Below are positions 16,486 to 25,161 of a DNA stretch of 64,000 nt, in pieces. The notes beneath the pieces were generated by a model that was not told the DNA's origin, made no database searches, and saw only the letters and a program-made list of their open reading frames with translations. A program made the position numbers and the translations under genes. Origin of the DNA: Mycolicibacterium sp. P9-64 (GTDB taxonomy: Bacteria; Actinomycetota; Actinomycetes; Mycobacteriales; Mycobacteriaceae); NCBI RefSeq assembly GCF_008329605.1, contig NZ_NPKO01000006.1:372001-436000 (forward strand), read 5' to 3'. Numbering within the stretch: the first letter of the stretch is position 1; every line of letters begins with the position of its first letter.

Positions 16486-16547
16486 CGTCGCCTCCTCGGT
16501 TCGGGCCGGCCATCGGACTGGCATTTGCCGGGCACCACCCACGCTCC

Positions 16548-16583
16548 TACCTGCGGGTAAGCGAAGCAATTACCTGTCGGGTA
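16548..16583. promoter_or_regulatory. Tandem TACC...GGTA sites between divergent genes
   Basis: Two copies of a small dyad, TACCTGCGGGTA (16548-16559) and TACCTGTCGGGTA (16571-16583), starting 23 bp apart, about two helical turns. Located between the membrane-protein gene and the XRE regulator; likely operator of that regulator. Confidence 0.45.
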
Positions 16584-16619
16584 GTCGATGGCCGCAGCCG
16601 AATGGGTCAAACTGGGCCA

Positions 16620-17423
16620 ATGACAGCTAGTCCCGTTGCTCCCCACGCCCGCACCACGAGCGTGCAGCACCCCCCGTTTGGATCGTTGATGAAGCAGTGG
16701 CGGCAACGGCGGCGGCTCAGCCAACTCGACCTCTCGATCGAAGCCGACGTGTCATCGCGCCACGTCAGCTTCATCGAGACCGGACGGTCCGTCCCGAGTC
16801 GCGCCATGGTGCTGCGACTCGCCGAGGTACTGGAAGTGCCACCGCGTGAACAGAATCAGCTCCTGATGGCCGCCGGGCTCGCGCCGGTGTACGCCGAGCG
16901 CTCGCTGGCCGACCCCGACATGTCTGCCGTCCGCGACGGCGTCGATCAGGTGCTCAAGGCCTACGAGCCCTATCCGTGCCTGGTGGTGGATCGGGGCTGG
17001 AATCTGGTGGCCGCCAACGCCGGTGCCGGATTGATGTTGGAGGGCGTCGACCCCAAGCTTCTCGACCCGCCGAACGCACTGCGCATCTCATTGCATCCCG
17101 ACGGGCTGGCGCCACGCATCCGCAACCTCGGACAGTGGCGCCACCACGTCATCGGCAGGCTGCGCCGCGAGGTCGCGGTCAGCGGGTCCGAGGAACTGTC
17201 GGCACTGCTCGCCGAGATCGATGCGTACCCGGGCGGGTTCGATGACACCACCGATCTCGGTGGCGTCGTCGTGCCGTTGGAGATCGACGGCCCCGACGGC
17301 AGCGTGCTGAGATTCCTGAGCACCGTGACCACCTTCGGCACCGCCCTTGATCTGACCGCAGCCGAGCTCAGCATCGAGGCGTTCCTGCCTGCCGACGAGT
17401 CGACCGCCGAGGCGCTGCGCTGA
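16620..17423 (+). CDS. XRE-family regulator with MmyB-like ligand domain
   Basis: 267 residues. The N-terminal XRE helix-turn-helix (RRRLSQLDLSIEADVSSRHV, then FIETGRSVPSR) is followed by an MmyB-type C-terminal domain (residues about 105-265; VVDRGWNLVAANAGA, GQWRHHVI). Such proteins are thought to bind a fatty acid or lipid. ATG 16620 is chosen; an ATG at 16602 is possible. The tandem TACC repeats lie directly upstream. Confidence 0.85.
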   Translation: MTASPVAPHARTTSVQHPPFGSLMKQWRQRRRLSQLDLSIEADVSSRHVSFIETGRSVPSRAMVLRLAEVLEVPPREQNQLLMAAGLAPVYAERSLADPDMSAVRDGVDQVLKAYEPYPCLVVDRGWNLVAANAGAGLMLEGVDPKLLDPPNALRISLHPDGLAPRIRNLGQWRHHVIGRLRREVAVSGSEELSALLAEIDAYPGGFDDTTDLGGVVVPLEIDGPDGSVLRFLSTVTTFGTALDLTAAELSIEAFLPADESTAEALR

Positions 17424-17430
17424 TACCGCA

Positions 17431-17459
17431 GGTCAAATGACTGGTAAGACCACTTGACC
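17431..17459. promoter_or_regulatory. FadR/GntR-type operator
   Basis: Contains TGGTAAGACCA (17442-17452), the TGGT-N3-ACCA form bound by FadR-subfamily GntR proteins, flanked by GGTCAA (17431) and TTGACC (17454). It lies 29 bases before the FadR-like gene, indicating autoregulation. Confidence 0.55.
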
Positions 17460-17488
17460 TCTGACCAACTGCATGCCATGGTGGAGGC

Positions 17489-18211
17489 ATGGCCCTGCAA
17501 CCCGTCAACCGTCGATCTGTGCCCGAGGACGTCTTCGAACAGATCGTCGCCGAGGTGCTCAGTGGCGACATGGCGCCCGGTGCCGCGCTGCCCAGTGAAC
17601 GTCGCCTTGCCGAGGTGCTTGGCGTGTCGCGGCCCGCGGTACGGGAGGCCATCAAGCGGCTCACCGAAGCGGGACTGGTGGAGGTTCGCCAGGGCGATGC
17701 CACCACGGTCCGCGACTTCCGGCGCCATGCCGGTCTCGACCTGCTCCCCCGGCTGCTGATCCGAGCAGGCGAGGTCGACGCATCGGTGGTGCGCAGCATC
17801 CTCGAGACACGATTGCACAACGGCCCCAAGATCGCCGAGCTCGCTGCCCGCCGGCGCAGCCCCGACCTTGCCGACGTCCTCGACGCCACCATCGGGGCGC
17901 TCGACGCCGAGGACGATCCCGTCGAGCGCCAACGGCACGCGCTGACCTTCTGGGATCACGTGGTCGACGGAGCCGACTCGATCGCCTTCCGTCTGATGTA
18001 CAACACGCTGCGCGCCACCTACGAACCTGCGTTGCCTGCGCTGGCCACGATGATGGCCGCCGAGGTCGGCCGTCCCGACGCATACCGCAACATCGCGACC
18101 GCGATTCGCGACGGCGACCCCGTGGCCGCCGAAGCGGCTGCACGCGCTCTCTTGGAACCCGCAACCGTCGCGCTGCTCAGTGCGATCGACACCTTGGAGG
18201 ATGCACAGTGA
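17489..18211 (+). CDS. GntR-family regulator, FadR subfamily
   Basis: 240 residues: winged-helix DNA-binding domain (residues 12-80; GAALPSERRLAEVLGVSRPA) and an FCD all-helical ligand domain. The stop overlaps the GTG of the next gene (GTGA), so regulator and fatty acid hydroxylase are made from one message; the ligand is probably an acyl or sterol-like compound. The palindrome 30 bases upstream is a plausible self-operator. Confidence 0.86.
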   Translation: MALQPVNRRSVPEDVFEQIVAEVLSGDMAPGAALPSERRLAEVLGVSRPAVREAIKRLTEAGLVEVRQGDATTVRDFRRHAGLDLLPRLLIRAGEVDASVVRSILETRLHNGPKIAELAARRRSPDLADVLDATIGALDAEDDPVERQRHALTFWDHVVDGADSIAFRLMYNTLRATYEPALPALATMMAAEVGRPDAYRNIATAIRDGDPVAAEAAARALLEPATVALLSAIDTLEDAQ

Positions 18212-18894
18212 ACCCCGTCGCGACTTCGTCCCGCCGCCCCGAACGCCGTGGCTTCACGCTGGCAGACGCGGCCAAGGAGTTCTGGAAGCACCCGTCGCCG
18301 TGGATGATTGGCGCCACGTTGCTCGTCGCGCTGACGCTAAGGATCGTCGACGGCGACTGGCAGTACACCGACGCACTCGTTCCTGCGGCGATGCTCGCGG
18401 TGTTCCCATTCTTCGAATGGATCGTGCACGTGTTCGTCCTGCACTGGCGGCCGCGCCGGGTCGGGCCAGTGACCGTCGACTCGCTGCTGGCCCGCAAACA
18501 CCGCGAGCATCACGTCGATCCACGCGAGGTGCCGCTCATCTTCATCCCGTGGCCCGCACTGCTGCTGTGGATCCTGCCGGTGTCGGTCGCGATCGCGGTG
18601 TTCGCCTTTCCGCGGGCCGGCCTAGGGCTCACCTTTCTGGTGTTCGTCGCGCTGATCGGACTGGGCTACGAATGGTGCCACTACCTGATCCACAGCGACT
18701 ACAAGCCGAAAACTGCTGTGTACCGGGCGATTTGGAAGAATCACCGGCAGCATCACTTCAAGAACGAGCACTACTGGTTCACCGTGACGAGTTCGGGAAC
18801 GGCCGACCGCGTCCTTGGCACCTACCCCGACGCCGCGACCGTGGTCACCTCACCGACGGCGAAGAACCTGCACGCGGCTACGCCTGCACGATGA
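18208..18894 (+). CDS. Fatty acid hydroxylase / sterol desaturase superfamily membrane protein
   Basis: 228-residue di-iron membrane oxygenase. Histidine clusters appear in the expected order: EWIVHVF, HREHH, HYLIHSD and HRQHH followed by NEHYWF. Several hydrophobic spans separate them. It introduces a hydroxyl into a lipid, possibly a carotenoid, sterol or acyl chain; the substrate cannot be told from sequence. It is translationally coupled to the FadR-type regulator (GTGA) and overlaps the convergent ldtA by 17 bases. Confidence 0.86.
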   Translation: MNPVATSSRRPERRGFTLADAAKEFWKHPSPWMIGATLLVALTLRIVDGDWQYTDALVPAAMLAVFPFFEWIVHVFVLHWRPRRVGPVTVDSLLARKHREHHVDPREVPLIFIPWPALLLWILPVSVAIAVFAFPRAGLGLTFLVFVALIGLGYEWCHYLIHSDYKPKTAVYRAIWKNHRQHHFKNEHYWFTVTSSGTADRVLGTYPDAATVVTSPTAKNLHAATPAR

Positions 18895-19627
18895 TCGGGT
18901 CGCCGACGTTGACCTGGTCGTAGTACCAGGCGGCGTTGTCGGGACTCAGGTTGATGCAACCGTGGCTGACGTTGGCGTTGCCCTGCGATCCCGTCGACCA
19001 CGGCGCACCGTGCACGTAGACGCCGCCCCAGGTGACGCGGACCGCGTTGTAGACGGTGAGCTTGTAGCCATCGGGATCGCTGAGCGGAATGCCGATGGTG
19101 CGTGAGTCCATGATCACCGGGGACTGCTTCTCCAGCGCCGTGAACGATCCGACGGGAGTGGCATGCTTCGGCTTGCCCATCGATGCGGGCATCGTGCGCA
19201 CCACCTGGTCATCGATGCTCACCGTGAACGTATGCGCATCGATGTCGGCAACGCCCAACACGGCGGCGCCCGTCTCGAACGTCGTCTTGAAGCCGAGCGC
19301 AGTGACCGAGATCGTCGAGTGCGCAGGCCAGTACGTGGTCGGCGTCCACCGCACGGAGTCGTTGGCGAGCCAGCTGAACGTGCCTGCCGGCGTCTTGGGC
19401 GACGAGATGTCGATGGCACGTTCGGCGGCAGCGCGGTCGGCGACGGCTCTGGTGAACGTGATGGTGATCGGCATCGCCACCCCGACGACGTCGCCTGCGG
19501 CTGGCGCGACGGTGGCGACCGTTGCCTGAAGCGGCACCGCGGCTCCACTCGTTGCCACCGCTCCCGGCAACAGGGCCGTCGACACCACGACCATCACGGT
19601 CAGCACGTACCGCAGTGCACTGCTCAA
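18878..19627 (-). CDS. ldtA: L,D-transpeptidase, LdtA (LdtMt1) type
   Basis: Forms 3-3 cross-links in peptidoglycan and is inhibited by carbapenems. 249 residues: signal peptide (about 1-30), a bacterial Ig-like domain, then a YkuD catalytic domain with His206 (VYVHGAPW) and SHGCIN, catalytic Cys224. Length and sequence resemble Rv0116c, which has a single Ig domain, rather than the larger LdtB. Acts outside the membrane. Confidence 0.92.
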   Translation of the reverse strand: MSSALRYVLTVMVVVSTALLPGAVATSGAAVPLQATVATVAPAAGDVVGVAMPITITFTRAVADRAAAERAIDISSPKTPAGTFSWLANDSVRWTPTTYWPAHSTISVTALGFKTTFETGAAVLGVADIDAHTFTVSIDDQVVRTMPASMGKPKHATPVGSFTALEKQSPVIMDSRTIGIPLSDPDGYKLTVYNAVRVTWGGVYVHGAPWSTGSQGNANVSHGCINLSPDNAAWYYDQVNVGDPIIVQA

Positions 19628-19684
19628 AGTTCCACCCTCCGAATGCCCGACACCCTGACTACATGCTAGATCGCTCGGCGTCGG

Positions 19685-20350
19685 CTACGCGTTAGCCGAG
19701 GTCCTGCGCGCCAAGGCCAGCAGATAGCCGAGCCCGACGAACCCGAGCCCGAGAATGCTGGTGTTCACCACCACGGCGGCCATCCCCACGCTGTGAGGGT
19801 CGAGGAAGTAGTAGGGGGCGCGACGGCCCGCGTGGTTGAGCACGGCGAAGGCCAGGGCGGCGTAAGCGGCCGGATAGGCCAGCCAGGCGAACGGTTGCCA
19901 CCAGCGAACCGTGCCATCTCCCCTACCGATCAGGAGCCAGTCCGCGACGGCGAGAATCGGCACGACGGCGTGCAGCAGCACGTTTGCCGGCGTATAGCCC
20001 ATGCTGCGGCCGGTCAGGAACAGATTCCAGATCACGCCCGCCACCACCACGTAGAGCACGGCTGCGCCGCGCAATCCGGCGCGGGCATCGGCGCGTGGTG
20101 ACACCAGCGTCCACGCGTAGTAGGCAGCGGCCAACACGTTGGCCTGGTAGGTGAAGGTGACCAGCCGCCACAGCACGCCGGAACGTGACGACAGTTCGAC
20201 GGAGACGAGCGCAAGCAGCACAGCCAGCACGAGCGTCACGCGGAGGGCGACGCGAAGGGTTCCGCTCTGAAATGTCAAGCGTCCCAACGGAACAGGTGCC
20301 GATCCGCTACGGGACCGGCGGCGGCACGACCTCCGCCGGGGTTGCGCCAT
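19685..20350 (-). CDS. Pr6Pr-family integral membrane protein
   Basis: About 221 residues with six predicted membrane spans, motifs WRLVTFTYQANVL and YTPANVLLHAVVP typical of the Pr6Pr/FAR-17a-like family. Function unknown. The first ATG (20350) lies 44 bases inside the upstream gene and gives an Arg-rich N-terminus; a TTG at 20275 would remove 25 residues and avoid the overlap. Confidence 0.75.
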   Translation of the reverse strand: MAQPRRRSCRRRSRSGSAPVPLGRLTFQSGTLRVALRVTLVLAVLLALVSVELSSRSGVLWRLVTFTYQANVLAAAYYAWTLVSPRADARAGLRGAAVLYVVVAGVIWNLFLTGRSMGYTPANVLLHAVVPILAVADWLLIGRGDGTVRWWQPFAWLAYPAAYAALAFAVLNHAGRRAPYYFLDPHSVGMAAVVVNTSILGLGFVGLGYLLALARRTSANA

Positions 20351-21656
20351 CCGCCGGTGGAATGTCGTTGCCCGGCGTCAACCGGTCCTTGATGCGCGTC
20401 CAGATGCCCGGTTTCTTCGTCGGCTCGGTCGAGTCGATGGTCGGCACGGCGTCCGGCGACGGCGCAAGTGCATCCTGCGGCGGTGGCGCCATCGCTGGAT
20501 CCACCGGCGGCACGTCGGCGGGCGGGGCCTCTGGGATGGCGGGGTCGGCGATCGGCGCCTCGTCGGTGATCGGTGCCTCGGCGGGGACATAGGTCTCCGG
20601 CGGCGCGGGATCGACGGGGGCCTCCGGCGGCGGCGCGACCGGTTCGACGGCCTGCGGCGCGGGAATCGACACCGGCGGCATGGCGGGCGGAATGGCCCTG
20701 ACGGCTTCGGGCTTCTGCGGCTCGTTGACGGCTGCGGGCACCGGGTCGGCGGATCGGACGGCGCGGTGCGGCGCCAACTCCAGGCTGACCGCAATCGACA
20801 CCGAGGCGACGAACGTCACCACCCCTGCGACCAACAACGTCACGGCGCCGGTGTGCCCCAACACCATCGACCGCCCGTCGGCGGGCTCAGCGGAGCGGTG
20901 CCGTCCGGTCGTGCGACTCTTGTCGTAGCCGTACTCGTGGGCGTATTCGCCACCAAAATCGGAGTAGTCGGTGTCGTAGTCGACCCGCGGCAGCTCGATG
21001 GTCTGCGCAGAGGCGAGTGCCGCGCCCCTGGCGAGCGCGAGTTCCGCCTCGGCGGGCGCGAAGACCGGCACCGAGAGCGCGTCCTCGAGCTTGTGCAGGA
21101 TCGACTCGAAGCCTCCCGCCGAGCCGACCACGACCAGGGCCTCGGGCTGCCAATCCGCTTTGGTGAACACCGTGCTCAACCAGCTGATCAGGCTCTCGTC
21201 GGAGTCGATGGAGTGGTTGAAGGCCGTCTGCACCGCACCGTCGGACGTGTTGACGACCAGGCTGATCACGGCATCCGGTTCGATGACGCAGACAGCGGTG
21301 GTCTGGTAGCCGATGACGGCTGCCATTCCGCGGGCCAGCGCCTCGGTTGCCTCCGGCAGTCGGATCGCCACCACGTTGTCGAAGCCCGAGTCCGACAGCG
21401 ACTGCAGCAACGCCGTTGCCTGCGCATCGGCGTCCTCGCTCCACGTGACCCCGATGGAATTCAGACGCAGACCGCGGTTGGCGGCGAGTGCCTCGGTGCG
21501 GAGAACTGCCGCGGTGGCCTGTTCAGACGACTGGATCGAGCTTTGGTAGACGTCGAAGGCGTCGCGATCCATCGTGGCGCCATCGGCGTCCTGACCCTCT
21601 ACGAGAACGAGGCCAACGGACGTCGGAGTCATCGACAACCCGAGTACCGCGTCCAC
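20307..21656 (-). CDS. Mycobacterial DUF7159-type protein with actin-like N-terminus and proline-rich tail
   Basis: 449 residues. The N-terminal domain (MDAVLGLSMTPTSVGLVLVE) resembles an Hsp70/actin-like ATPase fold, with VVVGSAGGFESI near residue 180. One transmembrane helix at about 270-292 and a C-terminal low-complexity Pro/Ala region (about 300-449) follow. Topology suggests a cytoplasmic sensor-like head and an extracytoplasmic tail. GTG 21656 is chosen because GAAGGGA precedes it. Such proteins are common in mycobacteria, with no proven role. Confidence 0.75.
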   Translation of the reverse strand: MDAVLGLSMTPTSVGLVLVEGQDADGATMDRDAFDVYQSSIQSSEQATAAVLRTEALAANRGLRLNSIGVTWSEDADAQATALLQSLSDSGFDNVVAIRLPEATEALARGMAAVIGYQTTAVCVIEPDAVISLVVNTSDGAVQTAFNHSIDSDESLISWLSTVFTKADWQPEALVVVGSAGGFESILHKLEDALSVPVFAPAEAELALARGAALASAQTIELPRVDYDTDYSDFGGEYAHEYGYDKSRTTGRHRSAEPADGRSMVLGHTGAVTLLVAGVVTFVASVSIAVSLELAPHRAVRSADPVPAAVNEPQKPEAVRAIPPAMPPVSIPAPQAVEPVAPPPEAPVDPAPPETYVPAEAPITDEAPIADPAIPEAPPADVPPVDPAMAPPPQDALAPSPDAVPTIDSTEPTKKPGIWTRIKDRLTPGNDIPPADGATPAEVVPPPVP

Positions 21657-21949
21657 ATGTATCCCTTCAGACCACGAGGTGGCCCCAGCCAGCTGGCAGC
21701 GCGCACACCGGAACGAGTCCAGGAGGCGCCAGCGCGGTTTGGTGAGGATCCACCTTTCGAGGTGACACTACCCGGCGATCAGCCGAAGGGCCCGTCCGCC
21801 CGTGGGAACCGGCCGTGACCTCGTTGTCCTCGGGACTTGGCCGAGTTGTGACCTGTCGTAAACCGAATCGGGCCTGCAGCAGGGTGATGATGTGAGCAAT
21901 TGCGCGCGGCGATTCAACGGTGAAGTAGTCGGGGCGAAGGAGCACCACG

Positions 21950-22177
21950 ATGGCAACAGCACTCGCAGTGGATATCGAGGACTTGGGCCTCGGCGAGCAC
22001 GGTGCGCACGGCATAGTGTCCGTGCACAACCTCGGACTCGGCCGCTCGACAGCGGCCTGCTCTTGCGGCTGGGCGGGCCGCCGCCGCCGACTGAAGGCGG
22101 CCGCAACGCAGGACGCCTGGGCGCACTGCCTCCACGAACAGTGCTCGGTGTCCTCGCCGCTCGTCGTCGTGTGGTGA
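21950..22177 (+). CDS. Small cysteine-containing protein
   Basis: 75 residues, start preceded by GAAGGAGCACCACG. Contains HNLGLG, CSCGW and a paired C/H pattern ending HCLHEQC, possibly a small metal-binding fold. I recall similar short proteins in mycobacteria but no function. It ends one base before the convergent dehydratase gene. Confidence 0.6.
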   Translation: MATALAVDIEDLGLGEHGAHGIVSVHNLGLGRSTAACSCGWAGRRRRLKAAATQDAWAHCLHEQCSVSSPLVVVW

Positions 22178-22178
22178 C

Positions 22179-23126
22179 TCAGCCCGCGAAGATCGCAGCG
22201 AGCAGGGCCGGTTCCACATTGCCGCCGGACAGGATCGTCACCGTCGGCCCCGGCGGTGTCCGAGCCGTCCGGTAACCCGCAAGCGCCACCGCGCCGCTCG
22301 GCTCGCTGACGAGGTGGGACCGTAGCCCGATCTCGCGAACGGCGTCGCGAATGTCGTTCTCCGACACGGTAATGACCTCGTCGAGGACGTTCTGCAAGTG
22401 CGCGAAGGTCAGATCGGACGGCTGCGAACGCAGACCGTCGGCGATGGTGCGGTTGCGATCTTCGATCGACCAATCGACCCGATGTCCCGCCGCCAGCCCC
22501 TGTGCGGTGTCGGCCGCGAGCTCGGGCTCGACCCCGATGACGCGCGCCTCCGGGCGCAGGGCCTTGATCGCGGTCCCGATCCCGGACGCCAGGCCACCGC
22601 CGCTGACCGGAATCAGCACGGTCGCGACGTCCGGCAGATCCTCGATGATCTCGAGGCCGATGGTGCCCTGTCCGGCGATGACGTCCGGGTGGTCGAACGG
22701 CGGCACCAACACGCCACCGGTCCTGGCCACGACCTCGTCGGCCACCTGCTCGCGCTGCCCGGCAGCACACAACACCACCTCGGCGCCGTGGCTGCGGGTC
22801 GCGTCGACCTTCACGGCAGGGGTCTCCTCGGGCATGACGATGGTGGCCGTGATGCCGAAGGCAGCGGCGGTGTAGGCGACTGCCTGCGCGTGGTTGCCGC
22901 TCGAGTAGGCGACCACTCCCCTCGCGCGGCTGGCCTCGTCGAGCCGTCCGATCGCGTTGAACGCGCCGCGAACCTTGAACGCCCCGATCGACTGCAGGCT
23001 CTCCGGTTTGATCCACAGCGGTCGCGCGGGATCTCCCCACGGTGCGGCTAGCAGCGGGGTGCGTACGACGGAGCCCCGGATCCTGTCCGCTGCGGCGCGG
23101 ATGTCGTCGATCGTGACCAGTTGCAT
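22179..23126 (-). CDS. Threonine/serine dehydratase family, PLP-dependent
   Basis: 315-residue fold-type II PLP enzyme. The PLP lysine is K51 in GAFKVRGA; SSGNHAQ (75-81) and the phosphate-binding GGGLASG (about 183) follow; the C-terminal SGGN is present. There is no ACT regulatory domain, so it is the catabolic/serine-racemase-like type rather than biosynthetic IlvA. Substrates could be threonine, serine or hydroxyaspartate. Confidence 0.88.
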   Translation of the reverse strand: MQLVTIDDIRAAADRIRGSVVRTPLLAAPWGDPARPLWIKPESLQSIGAFKVRGAFNAIGRLDEASRARGVVAYSSGNHAQAVAYTAAAFGITATIVMPEETPAVKVDATRSHGAEVVLCAAGQREQVADEVVARTGGVLVPPFDHPDVIAGQGTIGLEIIEDLPDVATVLIPVSGGGLASGIGTAIKALRPEARVIGVEPELAADTAQGLAAGHRVDWSIEDRNRTIADGLRSQPSDLTFAHLQNVLDEVITVSENDIRDAVREIGLRSHLVSEPSGAVALAGYRTARTPPGPTVTILSGGNVEPALLAAIFAG

Positions 23127-23254
23127 GGCTCGAGTCTGTCAGTTGTCACTCATCGACGACGCGCGGTGAAGCCGCTCTTCGACGTCCCCGCTTCGACGAC
23201 GAACCCGCGTCTGCCGAGCAGTTCGGTCGCGTGGCGATGCATAGGGTGAGCCAC

Positions 23255-23692
23255 GTGAGCGAACCGTTTTCGATGCCGATCGTGCCGCGCTACGCAGAGA
23301 TCGACCAGCAGGGCGTGGTCTTCAACGGCCACTATCTCACCTGGTTCGACGAGGCATGCGGGGCGTTCCTCGAGCACGTGGGCGTGACGTATCCCGTGTT
23401 GGTGAGCGGGGGCATCGACATCCAGGTCGTCCACGCTGAGCTCGACTACATTGCGCCCGTGCGCTGGCGGGACACGGCAGGTGTCGGCGTGTCGTGCGTG
23501 GCGATCGGGACGACGAGCTTCTCCCTCGCCTTCGAAGTGGTCCGGGTCGACGAGTCCGGTGAGCGGGCCGTCGCGGTGCGGGGACGCAACGTCTACGTCG
23601 TGCTCTCGACCGCGGATTGGACCAAGCAGGTGATCCCCGAACACCTGTGTGAAGCGCTCACTTCCGTTGTGGGTCAACGCCTTGCCGATTGA
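23255..23692 (+). CDS. Acyl-CoA thioesterase, 4HBT hotdog family
   Basis: 145-residue single hotdog domain with the YbgC/FadM-like active site YAEIDQQGVVFNGHYL (Asp-Gln and Asn-Gly-His) near the N-terminus. It hydrolyses acyl-CoA thioesters. Start taken as GTG 23255 after AGGGTGAG; ATG 23273 is possible. It precedes the agmatinase-like gene by 15 bases, so they may be co-transcribed. Confidence 0.82.
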   Translation: MSEPFSMPIVPRYAEIDQQGVVFNGHYLTWFDEACGAFLEHVGVTYPVLVSGGIDIQVVHAELDYIAPVRWRDTAGVGVSCVAIGTTSFSLAFEVVRVDESGERAVAVRGRNVYVVLSTADWTKQVIPEHLCEALTSVVGQRLAD

Positions 23693-23707
23693 CGGTACTG
23701 TCTGCTC

Positions 23708-24754
23708 ATGAGCCACCAGCACGACCACGGGCCGCAGCGCGAGCTTCCGCCGGGGATGGCCGAGCAACTCGACCTCGCCTACGCGGGTCTGGCGTCGTTC
23801 GGGCACCGACCGTTCCTCACCGAGGTCGAGCAGCTCGAGTCGTGGCAGCCCGACGTGGCCATCGTCGGCGCACCGTTCGACGTCGCGACCACGAACCGTC
23901 CCGGCGCCCGCTTCGGGCCGCGCGCGATCCGGGCCACTGCGTACGAACCCGGCACCTATCACATGGATTTGGGGCTGGAGATCTTCGATTGGCTCGAGGT
24001 GGTCGACTTCGGCGACGCCTACTGCCCGCACGGTCAGACCGAGGTTTCGCACGCCAACATCAAGGAGCGGGTGCACGCGGTGGCGTCGCGCGGCATCGTG
24101 CCCGTGGTGCTCGGTGGTGACCACTCGATCACCTGGCCGTCGGCGACCGCGGTGGCCGACGTGCACGGCTACGGCAACGTCGGCATCGTGCACTTCGACG
24201 CCCACGCCGATACGGCCGACATCATCGAGGGCAACCTGGCCAGCCACGGCACACCGATGCGTCGGCTCATCGAGTCGGGCGCGGTACCTGGCACCCACTT
24301 CGTCCAGGTCGGTCTTCGCGGGTACTGGCCGCCGCAGGACACCTTCGAGTGGATGCAGGAACAGGGCATGGTCTGGCACACCATGCAGGAGATCTGGGAG
24401 CGCGGCTTCAAGGCCGTGATGGTCGACGCCGTCGGAGAGGCGCTGGCCAAGGCCGACAAGCTGTATCTGTCCGTCGACATCGACGTCCTCGACCCGGCGC
24501 ACGCTCCCGGCACGGGCACGCCAGAACCCGGCGGCATCACCAGCGCCGACCTGCTCCGCATGGTGCGCCAACTCTGTTACGAGCACGACGTCGCGGGCGT
24601 GGACGTCGTGGAGGTCTCGCCTGCCTACGACCACGCCGAGTTGACTGTCAACGCCGCCCATCGGGTGGTGTTCGAGGCGCTCGCCGGCATGGCGGCCCGA
24701 CGGCGCGACGCCGCGGGCGCAAAGATGGGCCCGCCAGGCCGGCCCCCTGCGTGA
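23708..24754 (+). CDS. Agmatinase-like ureohydrolase
   Basis: 348-residue Mn-dependent ureohydrolase. Metal ligands: GGDHS (His139), DAHAD (Asp164, His166, Asp168), SVDIDVLDP (about 258-266). Family members split agmatine, guanidinobutyrate or related guanidines to urea plus an amine; the actual substrate is uncertain. The His-rich N-terminus (MSHQHDHG) may bind metal. A DUF393 gene follows 22 bases later on the same strand. Confidence 0.88.
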   Translation: MSHQHDHGPQRELPPGMAEQLDLAYAGLASFGHRPFLTEVEQLESWQPDVAIVGAPFDVATTNRPGARFGPRAIRATAYEPGTYHMDLGLEIFDWLEVVDFGDAYCPHGQTEVSHANIKERVHAVASRGIVPVVLGGDHSITWPSATAVADVHGYGNVGIVHFDAHADTADIIEGNLASHGTPMRRLIESGAVPGTHFVQVGLRGYWPPQDTFEWMQEQGMVWHTMQEIWERGFKAVMVDAVGEALAKADKLYLSVDIDVLDPAHAPGTGTPEPGGITSADLLRMVRQLCYEHDVAGVDVVEVSPAYDHAELTVNAAHRVVFEALAGMAARRRDAAGAKMGPPGRPPA

Positions 24755-24776
24755 CGCTGCGGCGCACAATGGAGGC

Positions 24777-25154
24777 ATGACCGGCGTTCTGTACTTCGAC
24801 GGGGTCTGCGGGATGTGCACGCGGGCCAGGAACCTGCTGCTGCGGTGGAACAGGACTGGCGCCTTGGAGACCAGGCCCTTTCAGCAGGAGGGCACGGCGC
24901 AACTGCTCGGGCTCACCGAGTCGATGATGCACGAGTCCTCGTGGTGGCTGGACTCGTCAGGCGCGGTGTACGGCGGCGCCGAAGCGATCAACGCCGCCCT
25001 CTCCGTGGCGCTGGGCAGCACGCTGCCACTACGCATCTATCGGCTACCGGGGATCCGGGGTGTGCAGGAGATGACCTACCGCTGGGTGGCCACGCACCGC
25101 TATCGCTTCCCGGGCACCACGCCGTACTGCGAAGCGCACCCGGTCGCCTGCTGA
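24777..25154 (+). CDS. DUF393 (DCC family) thiol-disulfide oxidoreductase-like protein
   Basis: 125 residues; begins with the DCC signature YFDGVCGMC (Cys11, Cys14), a thioredoxin-like redox motif. A conserved Arg-rich C-terminus (YRLPGIRGVQ, YRWVATHRYRF) completes the family pattern. Cytoplasmic, substrate unknown. It converges on the mycolate cyclopropanase gene with 7 bases between the stops. Confidence 0.84.
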   Translation: MTGVLYFDGVCGMCTRARNLLLRWNRTGALETRPFQQEGTAQLLGLTESMMHESSWWLDSSGAVYGGAEAINAALSVALGSTLPLRIYRLPGIRGVQEMTYRWVATHRYRFPGTTPYCEAHPVAC

Positions 25155-25161
25155 CCGTCGG

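Noticed and set aside
16187..16590. 15-base repeat GTCGGGTAGTCGATG at 16187 and 16576
   Set aside because: One copy codes for the end of the membrane protein, the other overlaps the TACC site; too short to claim an element.
20310..20760. Repetitive GC-rich stretch that looks like a tandem array
   Set aside because: It is codon-level low complexity of a Pro/Ala-rich tail, not a regular repeat unit.
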